DNA of 11,525 nucleotides, taken from assembly GCA_018399855.1 (NCBI GenBank), contig JAGYNX010000038.1, positions 1-11,525 on the forward strand. Reading direction: 5' to 3'. The notes beneath the pieces are model-generated. The model was given only the letters and a program-made list of their open reading frames with translations, was not told the origin of the DNA and did no database searches. Of this stretch, positions 1-5,321 are shown one piece after another. Numbering within the stretch: position 1 is the first letter of the stretch; every line of letters starts with the position of its first letter. Made by a program: the position numbers and the translations under genes. The stretch comes from Spirochaetota bacterium. Its GTDB lineage: Bacteria > Spirochaetota > UBA4802 > UB4802.

Positions 1-184
1 GGTCGCGAAGGGTGCCGGGCCTTGATGGTTTTTTGAATACATACCTGTGTGATGTGTTACTCACCTGCCCGTCGGGACTGAGTGACTGGCCCGTTGCCGT
101 TTCAACAACTGCCGGATCACGGGGTACGCATCCTGCTGCCAGCAACACGCAGAGCATAATGAGAATACCTGTGCTACCCTTCAA
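1..184 (-). CDS. Putative lipoprotein, TTG start, truncated by window edge
   Basis: Reading leftward from a TTG at 182-184 gives 61 residues with no stop before the window edge. The N-terminus is a classical lipoprotein signal: MKGSTG, then a hydrophobic stretch (residues 7-17, ILIMLCVLLAA), then Gly18-Cys19. Cys19 would be the lipidated residue after signal peptidase II cleavage. The region after it is polar (VPRDPAVVET...), typical of a tether. A strong Shine-Dalgarno sequence, GGAGG, lies at 192-196, 7 nt before the TTG, which is why I chose this start rather than the internal ATG that would cut the signal peptide. The gene overlaps the end of the upstream gene by 11 bp, so the two are probably co-transcribed and translationally coupled. 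The mature function is unknown because only about 40 mature residues are visible. The -3 residue of the lipobox is Ala, slightly off the strict E. coli consensus but tolerated in spirochaetes. Confidence 0.72.
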   Translation of the reverse strand, partial: MKGSTGILIMLCVLLAAGCVPRDPAVVETATGQSLSPDGQVSNTSHRYVFKKPSRPGTLRD

Positions 185-1106
185 AGACGAACCTCCACCA
201 TCCCTTCAGCGCAAGTTCATCATCCCTCTCAACATGCAGCCCCGAAAAATAATCACGCAGCTGTGCGGTGAATTCTGGGGTAACACCCACCCGGTCTTCT
301 TTCATTTCAAGCCTGCCGGAAAACACTTCCCCAAGATCATGCCCGGGAGCAAGCGTTGCGGGAGGCACAAAACCGCCGGCAACAACGAAAAAGAGTGGTT
401 CAAAGATATCAACTGCCTGGTGTATGGCGGCCTGTGTGGGGTTGAGAATATTCATGCAGGCGGTAAAATAATCGAACACCACAAAGGGATACAGGGCTGT
501 TGATACCGAAAATATATCATCTGGAACACTGGCAAGAAGCTGCCGGGTAAGGCTTCCCGTTTCCACATCGTCAAAAATGGCGAAGGTATGGAAATGCTGG
601 TCTGATTCGGTGTCAAGCCGATCTTTCAGTTTAAGTGAATCAACCGTACTGCCGCTATCCCCTTCTTTCTTACCCGGCACCAGCCTTGAGGTATAATACA
701 CACGATTCGTGATAAACGAGGGATACAGATCTGACGTTCCCTGCCGCACAATGGCCGAAGTGTCCCCTCCGAATTGCAGGTGTATTCGAAATATATGATA
801 AAAATCCAGTATCTTTCCCTGTATACGCTGCACCAGGTGTATACTGTGCACCTCTGAAGGAGGCTGCCTTTTTTCAAGAAGCACGTGATTGCGCAGAAAC
901 TCCGGGATAATGCCGGATATATCTTCCATGATGCCGGCAGCACTGTCATAAGGAAGTTCTTTCACCGGTATGCGGGGTATGGTTACTATGTCATCGAAGG
1001 TAATAAATGTTTCTTTTACCCTGTTGAGGTATATATCACCTGTTCTGTTCACCCGTTCTGCATCGATCCTTTCAATAATTTTATTGATACGCTTTACCGC
1101 TTTCAT
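174..1106 (-). CDS. Uncharacterised 310-residue protein
   Basis: This is an intact ORF that I do not recognise. The start ATG has GGGAA (1113-1117) 6 nt upstream. The N-terminus is charged (MKAVKRINKIIERIDAERV), without a signal peptide. Most of the chain looks like a soluble globular protein with alternating short hydrophobic strands. Residues about 235-254 (PLFFVVAGGFVPPATLA) are the only notably hydrophobic run and could be a buried segment rather than a membrane helix. No catalytic motif stands out. The downstream lipoprotein gene overlaps its last 11 bp, which suggests an operon; an envelope-related role is a guess from that neighbour only. The strand assignment is supported by its length, by the ribosome site and by the overlapping gene. 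The competing plus-strand ORFs here are short and lack ribosome sites. Confidence 0.7.
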   Translation of the reverse strand: MKAVKRINKIIERIDAERVNRTGDIYLNRVKETFITFDDIVTIPRIPVKELPYDSAAGIMEDISGIIPEFLRNHVLLEKRQPPSEVHSIHLVQRIQGKILDFYHIFRIHLQFGGDTSAIVRQGTSDLYPSFITNRVYYTSRLVPGKKEGDSGSTVDSLKLKDRLDTESDQHFHTFAIFDDVETGSLTRQLLASVPDDIFSVSTALYPFVVFDYFTACMNILNPTQAAIHQAVDIFEPLFFVVAGGFVPPATLAPGHDLGEVFSGRLEMKEDRVGVTPEFTAQLRDYFSGLHVERDDELALKGWWRFVFEG

Positions 1107-1143
1107 GCCATATTCCCGTCACAAATTTTTTTTGAATAATGCG

Positions 1144-1171
1144 AAACTATGCACTTATTCTTAAATGTCAA
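1144..1171 (-). promoter_or_regulatory. Putative sigma-70-type promoter for the leftward operon
   Basis: On the minus strand there is a perfect -35 hexamer TTGACA (1166-1171), a 16-bp spacer and a poor -10 TAGTTT (1144-1149). It points at the 310-residue gene, with a predicted leader of about 30 nt. The -35 is convincing; the -10 matches only three of six consensus bases, so the exact start is uncertain. Confidence 0.4.
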
Positions 1172-1229
1172 CTGAATAACCCTTTCACATCATTCTTCAT
1201 CCTTCGCTTTTCCCTCTTACTATATTGCC

Positions 1230-1257
1230 TTGACAAAATACAAAGAAGGACTACACT
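1230..1257 (+). promoter_or_regulatory. Putative sigma-70-type promoter of cheD
   Basis: A perfect -35 TTGACA (1230-1235), a 16-bp spacer and -10 TACACT (1252-1257) give a predicted start near 1264 and a leader of about 60 nt before cheD. I did not find a sigma-28 (FliA-type) motif, which often drives chemotaxis genes, so expression from the housekeeping sigma factor is the simpler reading. Confidence 0.55.
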
Positions 1258-1325
1258 ATATACACAATGTATCTTGATACTACAAATCGCTTTAAGTAAA
1301 AATAATTAAAAGTAGAGAAACCGGG

Positions 1326-1805
1326 ATGAACAACTTGATCAATATCGGAGTAGCCCAGATTGGGTCAGCAGAAAATCCAGCAGTATTGCGTACCATCCTG
1401 GGAAGCTGTGTGGGCATATGCATCTACGACCGCTCCAAAAAAATCGGGGGGATGGCCCATATACTGCTTCCAAAGAACAACGGAAAAGGCAATGACGAAA
1501 AATACGCCGATACCGCCATCCCCATGCTCATTCAAAAAATGCTGAAACAGGGGTGCAGCAAAGAATTCATGACGGCAAAGATCGCGGGCGGTTCATCCAT
1601 GTTCAAATTCAAGTCATCAGCCTCGCTTTCAAATATCGGGGACAACAATGTGATATCAACCAGGGAAGCCCTGAAAGCCAGCGGCATCAACGTGGTAGCT
1701 GAAGATATCGGCGGCAATGTTGGTCGCGTTATCGATTTTTTTCTGGAAGACGGAAGAATGAAGGTGAAGGCCGCCGGAAATGAACAATTATACTACAAGG
1801 TGTAA
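1326..1805 (+). CDS. cheD: Chemoreceptor glutamine deamidase CheD
   Basis: CheD deamidates specific glutamines in methyl-accepting chemotaxis proteins and, in several bacteria, interacts with the CheY-P phosphatase CheC. The 159 residues match the usual family length. The signature LGSCVGICIYD spans residues 25-35, with Cys28 as the expected nucleophile, and GGMAHILLP (41-49) carries the catalytic His45. KIAGGSSMF (85-93), NIGDNN and the C-terminal DIGGNVGRV segment are also characteristic. No CheC, CheA, CheW or receptor gene is in the window, so its partners must be elsewhere or outside the edges. The ribosome site is weak (GAG about 10 nt upstream; CCGGG immediately before the ATG). The HDOD gene follows after 26 bp on the same strand, so the two are likely co-transcribed. 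The identification is firm. Confidence 0.95.
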   Translation: MNNLINIGVAQIGSAENPAVLRTILGSCVGICIYDRSKKIGGMAHILLPKNNGKGNDEKYADTAIPMLIQKMLKQGCSKEFMTAKIAGGSSMFKFKSSASLSNIGDNNVISTREALKASGINVVAEDIGGNVGRVIDFFLEDGRMKVKAAGNEQLYYKV

Positions 1806-1831
1806 GATAACTTTTAAATGGAGATACATCA

Positions 1832-2692
1832 ATGCACTCGCATATTAAACAAAGGTTAGAAAACATAGTAGACAATCTTGACCAGTTACCATCACTTCCC
1901 GACGTGGTAAGCAAGATAATCAATATGGTGAATGATCCCAATGTTGACTTTAAAAAAGTAGCCGATGAAATCGTAAAAGACCAGGCTATTACTGCCAACA
2001 TTTTGAAGTTATGTAACTCCGCCTATTTCAGCAAGGGAAAAGAAATTGCGTCAATTGACCGGGCCATTGTGATCCTGGGCATTCGTGAAGTGAAAGACAT
2101 GGTGGTGCTTGCCACAACCAAGGCGGTACTCAACAAGGTAATCATGGGATATGACCTGGCCCGGGGAGAACTCTGGAAGCACGGCGTGGCTGTGGCGATG
2201 GTCTCCAAGAATATAGCCCTCATGAAAAAGAGAAGAGATATATCCGACGAGGTATTTACCGGCGGCATTATTCATGATGTGGGAAAAACAGTACTGGCAC
2301 TTTTCGTGCAGAACACCTTCAAGGATATTCTTACTACTGTAGAAGAGAGAAATATCACCTTCCAGGAAGCAGAGAAGGAAGTGATGGGATTTGATCACCA
2401 GGAAATAGGGGAACGGGTGCTTGAAAAATGGCAGTTCCCTCCCATACTGCGGGCCATTGTGCGGTATCATCACGAGCCCCAGCTGGCACCAAAAGAGCAC
2501 ATGGCACCCGTGTCAATTGTACACGTGGCAAATACCCTCTGCCTCATGGCGGGCATCGGAATTGGCAGCGACGGCCTGTTTCACGAATTAAAACCCGAGG
2601 CCATCAACGCGGCCGGCCTGACAGAGGATGAACTGGAAAAAATTTACTCAGAGATCCCCGAGGTGATGCAGAAAGCCGGGGAAATAATGTAA
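1832..2692 (+). CDS. HDOD-domain signalling protein
   Basis: This 286-residue protein is essentially one HDOD domain. The N-terminal portion LDQLPSLPDVVSKII (16-30), with KKVADEIVKDQAITANILKLCNSAYF (41-66), is the family hallmark. Unlike many degenerate HDOD proteins, it keeps a series of HD-like residues: His117 (WKHGVA), His148-Asp149 (GGIIHDVGK), His189 (FDHQEIGERV) and His213-His214 (RYHHEP). Whether these bind metal or give phosphohydrolase activity cannot be told from sequence. HDOD proteins usually act in regulatory or chemotaxis-related signalling, often without enzyme activity. The start has GGAGA (1820-1824) 7 nt upstream. Its position directly after cheD suggests a shared signalling role (inference). 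The C-terminal tail TEDELEKIYSEIPEVMQKAGEIM is a predicted amphipathic helix often seen after this domain. Confidence 0.92.
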   Translation: MHSHIKQRLENIVDNLDQLPSLPDVVSKIINMVNDPNVDFKKVADEIVKDQAITANILKLCNSAYFSKGKEIASIDRAIVILGIREVKDMVVLATTKAVLNKVIMGYDLARGELWKHGVAVAMVSKNIALMKKRRDISDEVFTGGIIHDVGKTVLALFVQNTFKDILTTVEERNITFQEAEKEVMGFDHQEIGERVLEKWQFPPILRAIVRYHHEPQLAPKEHMAPVSIVHVANTLCLMAGIGIGSDGLFHELKPEAINAAGLTEDELEKIYSEIPEVMQKAGEIM

Positions 2693-2717
2693 CACTTCTT
2701 TCAAATGGTTGTATAAT
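2689..2717 (+). promoter_or_regulatory. Promoter-like sequence abutting the zinc-ribbon gene start
   Basis: A perfect -10 TATAAT (2712-2717) lies 17 bp after GTAACA (2689-2694, four of six matches to TTGACA). The predicted transcription start would fall on or next to the ATG at 2723, which would make a leaderless mRNA. The spacer also lacks any Shine-Dalgarno sequence. It may instead be a chance match within a 30-bp AT-rich gap. Confidence 0.35.
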
Positions 2718-2722
2718 ACGAA

Positions 2723-3148
2723 ATGTATCTTATAAAGAATTGCCCTTCATGCCAGAAGCCTCTGAGATTTCCCATCGACAGGGGTATCATAAAGGTACGC
2801 TGTAAATGCGGCTACGATTTTACCGCCGATCCTGATGATTCCCGCCTGTATGAAAATGCCAGGTTTGACGTTGCCTACCGGCAGAACACGAAAAAAAAGA
2901 CGAAACGCGAAAAAGATTTCTCAAAAGTATATGCAGACATCAAAAGAAAAGTAATCACTTCTATTCTTAACGCAAAATACACCATGCAGAATTTCAAACT
3001 GCTGCCTGCAAAACAGCAACAACGGGTGGTTCTGGTTGGCCTGATAATTCTTGTCATAATTATTCTCGCGGGTTTCTTTATTTGTTCATACCCGGCATAT
3101 ACCCCCATGCCGCCACAGGATATCCAGTATGACCGTTTACGTAAATGA
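2723..3148 (+). CDS. Zinc-ribbon protein with one C-terminal membrane helix
   Basis: The 141-residue protein begins with a small zinc ribbon: Cys7-Pro-Ser-Cys10 and Cys27-Lys-Cys29-Gly, a CxxC...CxC arrangement resembling MJ0042-type or zinc-ribbon domains at the N-termini of bacterial membrane proteins. A basic linker follows (KKKTKREK, about 57-64), then a helical segment and a single hydrophobic helix at about 102-122 (VVLVGLIILVIIILAGFF). The basic stretch before the helix predicts a cytoplasmic zinc ribbon and a short outer tail. The start is fixed by CPSC lying only 7 residues in. There is no ribosome site, and a TATAAT box sits 5 nt before the ATG. The methyltransferase gene starts inside its last 20 bp. 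The molecular function is not known; a scaffold or sensing role is only a guess. Confidence 0.8.
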   Translation: MYLIKNCPSCQKPLRFPIDRGIIKVRCKCGYDFTADPDDSRLYENARFDVAYRQNTKKKTKREKDFSKVYADIKRKVITSILNAKYTMQNFKLLPAKQQQRVVLVGLIILVIIILAGFFICSYPAYTPMPPQDIQYDRLRK

Positions 3149-4067
3149 TACATCCGGCTATCACCAGGGGTCACTGGAAACCCTGGGCTGGGAGGTTACT
3201 GTCTGCAACATGCTCCATCCCGCGGACAGCCCCTGCAGAAAGGTTCTTCAAAAAGCCAATTCTTATGGAAACCTGCTGTATGACTTTCTGAAAGACCATA
3301 TACCCGTACATACGATTGAAAAAATCGTTGAGATCGGCGGAGGGTACGGCAACCTCATGGAAGATCTGCTTTCGCGTATACCTGTTGCGAAAGCCACCAT
3401 GATTGACATATCTCCCGCACTGCTTGAGACCCAGAAAGAAAGACTTGCAGAGCATGATTGTGAATTCATTCTATCAGATTTTCAACAGGTAGCCGCCGGC
3501 ACCCTCCGGCAATACCAGCTAGCCGTGATGAATGAGAACGTGGGTGATTTTCCCACGCTGTGCAACATCCCCCGGTCATCTCTTAAAGATGCTAAAAAAC
3601 CGGGCAACAGCAGCATCGCCCTGGTAAAAGAACTGTATACAAAATATTCACTTATACCCCCCGCGGGTGAGAAATTCTCTTTCAACCTGGGGGCGGCAAT
3701 GGCCATGGAAAAACTTGCTACCGCGGGCATACCCTGTATATTCATGAGTGAACACAGCTGTGAAGCCAGTGTTACGGGTGAATGGAAAGGGCTTGTAGAG
3801 GTATCCGCCTCTGACAACCCTGAAAAAATTCCACTGCACGGACACGATGAATATACTATCAGGTTTTCTGATATTGAAAAGGTAGCCCAATATCACGGGT
3901 ACAATGTGCAGAGGGGAAACTTCAACGATATTCTGCGCTGTGAGCTTTCTCCACTTGTTCGATTTGTTATGACATCCGGTTCAAGCTCACGCGATGAACA
4001 TGAGATAATTCGCCAGTTCGTAGAAGACGTATTCAAGTATGAATACCTGCTCTGTATAAAGGAGTAA
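3129..4067 (+). CDS. MidA-like SAM-dependent methyltransferase
   Basis: This is a 312-residue class I methyltransferase resembling the MidA/NDUFAF7 family (COG1565), whose mitochondrial member methylates an arginine of complex I subunit NDUFS2. Motif I, VEIGGGYGNLMEDLL (67-81), binds SAM. MIDISPALLETQKERL (91-106) matches the family's ExSPxLRxxQxxxL motif. MNENVGDFPTL (134-144) sits where MidA proteins have NExxDALP. PAGEKFSFNLGAAMAMEKL and LHGHDEYTIRFSDIEKVAQYHGY (237-258) correspond to the family's GE... and G-x-D-x-T-x-H-V-D-F segments. It is shorter than typical MidA (about 350-400 residues), mostly at the N-terminus, and several family residues differ, so the substrate may differ. The start overlaps the previous gene by 20 bp, and AGGAT (3117-3121) lies 7 nt upstream, which implies translational coupling. 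Alternative: a divergent methyltransferase of another subfamily. Confidence 0.72.
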   Translation: MTVYVNDTSGYHQGSLETLGWEVTVCNMLHPADSPCRKVLQKANSYGNLLYDFLKDHIPVHTIEKIVEIGGGYGNLMEDLLSRIPVAKATMIDISPALLETQKERLAEHDCEFILSDFQQVAAGTLRQYQLAVMNENVGDFPTLCNIPRSSLKDAKKPGNSSIALVKELYTKYSLIPPAGEKFSFNLGAAMAMEKLATAGIPCIFMSEHSCEASVTGEWKGLVEVSASDNPEKIPLHGHDEYTIRFSDIEKVAQYHGYNVQRGNFNDILRCELSPLVRFVMTSGSSSRDEHEIIRQFVEDVFKYEYLLCIKE

Positions 4068-4091
4068 GACTCATTTTTTATGGAACCGCCC

Positions 4092-4126
4092 GCTTCGCTC
4101 GACGCCGTGCTGAGCGACGCCGAAGC
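4092..4126. repeat. GC-rich palindromic intergenic element
   Basis: In an otherwise AT-rich gap, GCTTCG (4092-4097) is mirrored by CGAAGC (4121-4126), and CGCTC (4096-4100) by GAGCG (4112-4116). CGACGCCG also occurs twice in direct orientation (4100-4107 and 4115-4122). This imperfect stem could be a dispersed palindromic repeat of REP type. No T-run follows on the plus strand, so it is not a standard intrinsic terminator of the methyltransferase operon. Confidence 0.5.
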
Positions 4127-4230
4127 ATAAACACAGATAATTATAGAAAATAACGACAACCAGCCCTTTACATTAATGCATTTATTGGGACAGGGTGTTG
4201 TATACCGTTCAGTCTACTAATACAATTATT

Positions 4231-4261
4231 TTGATATTATTAAAAAAAATTGTGGCATAAT
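4231..4261 (+). promoter_or_regulatory. Putative promoter of the STAS gene
   Basis: TTGATA (4231-4236, five of six matches) is followed by CATAAT (4256-4261, five of six) with a long 19-bp spacer. The leader would be about 45 nt. A separate promoter is expected here, because 245 bp and a palindromic element separate the STAS gene from the upstream block. The rest of 4068-4312 shows nothing else I can support. Confidence 0.35.
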
Positions 4262-4312
4262 TCAGGTACAAAAGTAGTATACCAAGTGGCTGATTACAAC
4301 AGGATATGAATT

Positions 4313-4624
4313 ATGAATTTTACCATCGATAGAGATGTAACAGGATACCAGGTCAAGATCGAGGGAGATCTCGACCTGTATACGTCGTATGCCATAAAAG
4401 ACGAGATAAAAGAAAAAATTATCCCCGTCCCGGACCACATGCATGTAGACCTTTCACAGGTTCATTACATCGACTCTGCCGGGATAGGATTACTAATAGA
4501 GTTGAAAAAAAACATTGAGAAACTGGGGAAGACCTACACCGTCAACAATATTTCAGACGAACAGATGAAGATGTTCAGGTCTATCAGTCTTGATCTCATT
4601 CTCGGAGAAAGCCTGAAGCAATAA
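4313..4624 (+). CDS. STAS-domain anti-sigma factor antagonist
   Basis: The 103-residue single-domain protein has the SpoIIAA/RsbV-type fold signature: an N-terminal strand pair with EGDLDLYTSYAIKDEI (17-32), HVDLSQVHYIDSAGIGLLIEL (44-64) and a C-terminal helix. Ser55 in IDSAGIG is the expected phosphorylation site of a partner serine kinase (RsbW/SpoIIAB type). Unphosphorylated, such proteins sequester the anti-sigma kinase and free a sigma factor or another output. No kinase, phosphatase or sigma-factor gene is adjacent, so it is an orphan here. The start has AGGAT (4301-4305) 7 nt upstream. Its stop codon (4622-4624) directly abuts the stop codon of the convergent gene. Confidence 0.93.
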   Translation: MNFTIDRDVTGYQVKIEGDLDLYTSYAIKDEIKEKIIPVPDHMHVDLSQVHYIDSAGIGLLIELKKNIEKLGKTYTVNNISDEQMKMFRSISLDLILGESLKQ

Positions 4625-4993
4625 TTACAACGATGCCTTTTCCATTTCGTTCTTTCTCTGCACCAGGTGCTTATAATATCTCGACTTCACCTGCCCTGAC
4701 TCTTCAATCATCTTGATCTTCTTATTCAGTTCTTCAGGTGTCAGCCTGTTGATCTTTTTCTTCTTTTCGGGCGCAGGGGCACTTGCCGGAGCTTCTTCAG
4801 CTGCTACCTTTTCAGGAGCTTTTTCTTCAGCGGGTGCTGGTTCTTCTGCGACAGCCTCTTCCGGTGCTTTTTCTTCTGCCGGAGCCTCTTTTTCGGGTGC
4901 CTGCTCGGGTGCTTTTTCTTCTACAGCTTTTTCTTCTATAGCAGTTTCTTTTACTTCTTCAGTATTCTCGTTTGCCTGTACTTCATCAGCCAT
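4625..4993 (-). CDS. Low-complexity Ala/Glu/Pro/Lys-rich small protein
   Basis: The 122-residue protein has two parts. Residues 1-75 are disordered and rich in Ala, Glu, Pro and Lys, with EEKAPE recurring at 25-30, 40-45 and 56-61 (15-16 residue period). Residues 76-122 begin with KKKK and form a charged helical region (INRLTPEELNKKIKMIEE, then SRYYKHLVQRKNEME) that looks like the conserved, functional part. The acidic first half and basic second half suggest binding to RNA, DNA or the ribosome, but this is inference. The start is well supported by GGAGA (5003-5007) 9 nt upstream and a TTGACA promoter. The reverse-strand reading is a Ser/Ala/Phe-rich artefact of the same repeats. Confidence 0.82.
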   Translation of the reverse strand: MADEVQANENTEEVKETAIEEKAVEEKAPEQAPEKEAPAEEKAPEEAVAEEPAPAEEKAPEKVAAEEAPASAPAPEKKKKINRLTPEELNKKIKMIEESGQVKSRYYKHLVQRKNEMEKASL

Positions 4994-5015
4994 TGTTGCA
5001 TATCTCCTTTTATTG

Positions 5016-5033
5016 ATATCATATGCATGATAT
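5016..5033. repeat. Palindrome ATATCAT-ATGC-ATGATAT in the small-protein leader
   Basis: Perfect 7-bp arms (5016-5022 and 5027-5033) flank a 4-nt centre. The palindrome lies just downstream of the predicted -10, across the expected transcription start (about 5031) of the Ala/Glu-rich gene, a typical place for a repressor operator. It could also form a weak RNA hairpin in the leader. Confidence 0.45.
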
Positions 5034-5037
5034 TCAG

Positions 5038-5065
5038 AAAATAACTATGCCCCGTTTATTGTCAA
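5038..5065 (-). promoter_or_regulatory. Putative promoter of the Ala/Glu-rich small protein
   Basis: Minus-strand -35 TTGACA (5060-5065) is perfect. A 16-bp spacer leads to TATTTT (5038-5043, four of six matches). The leader of about 38 nt contains the palindrome at 5016-5033 and then the GGAGA ribosome site. Confidence 0.5.
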
Positions 5066-5233
5066 CTAAATAAAGCAAAGAAAAACAGGTACTACCAAGC
5101 TATGACTTGAATAGTAATCTTTTCTCCACATATGAATGGTATAAAGTGCGAATTAAGCATAACAGATTAATAGTTACGAAAAATACTTGATTTCTGGATG
5201 GTCACCTGAAATGATTCAATTCATTTTATATCA

Positions 5234-5254
5234 TCTTTACATGTTCTTTACATG
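5234..5254 (+). repeat. Tandem direct repeat TCTTTACATG, 11-bp period
   Basis: Two perfect copies of TCTTTACATG (5234-5243 and 5245-5254) are separated by one base, so they sit on the same face of the DNA helix. The second copy contains the -35 element TTTACA of the aminotransferase promoter. Just upstream, AAATGA-N6-TCATTT (5209-5226) is a further small inverted repeat. The arrangement suggests a regulator binding as a tandem dimer. Confidence 0.5.
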
Positions 5255-5276
5255 ATTGTGATTAATATGTTATAGT
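5247..5276 (+). promoter_or_regulatory. Putative promoter of the aminotransferase operon
   Basis: TTTACA (5247-5252) and TATAGT (5271-5276) each match five of six consensus bases, with an 18-bp spacer. The predicted start is near 5283, with a leader of about 40 nt. The -35 lies within the second copy of the direct repeat. The stretch 5066-5208 between this promoter and the divergent one is AT-rich, and I see no gene in it. Confidence 0.5.
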
Positions 5277-5321
5277 GTACCTGTAACCGGGGCACCCATA
5301 ATTATACATACGGAGCAAGAA

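Noticed and set aside
12..503. Plus-strand 163-residue ORF at the left edge
   Set aside because: It lies opposite the lipoprotein and the 310-residue gene, has no ribosome site, and shows no domain.
1166..1325. Sigma-28 (flagellar) promoter expected before cheD
   Set aside because: No TAAA-N15-GCCGATAA-like sequence found; the TTGACA-type promoter explains the region.
2051..2500. Minus-strand 149-residue ORF within the HDOD gene
   Set aside because: Shadow of a strongly conserved HDOD coding sequence; no ribosome site and no recognisable domain.
4062..4079. GAGT-AAG-ACTC stem followed by six T as a terminator of the methyltransferase gene
   Set aside because: The stem is only 4 bp with an AT-containing base and overlaps the stop codon, so it is too weak to call.
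4713..5030. Plus-strand ORF encoding a Ser/Ala/Gly/Phe-rich protein that looks like a membrane protein
   Set aside because: It is the antisense of the EEKAPE repeat gene. The minus-strand gene has a good ribosome site, promoter and structured C-terminus; this one has none of these.
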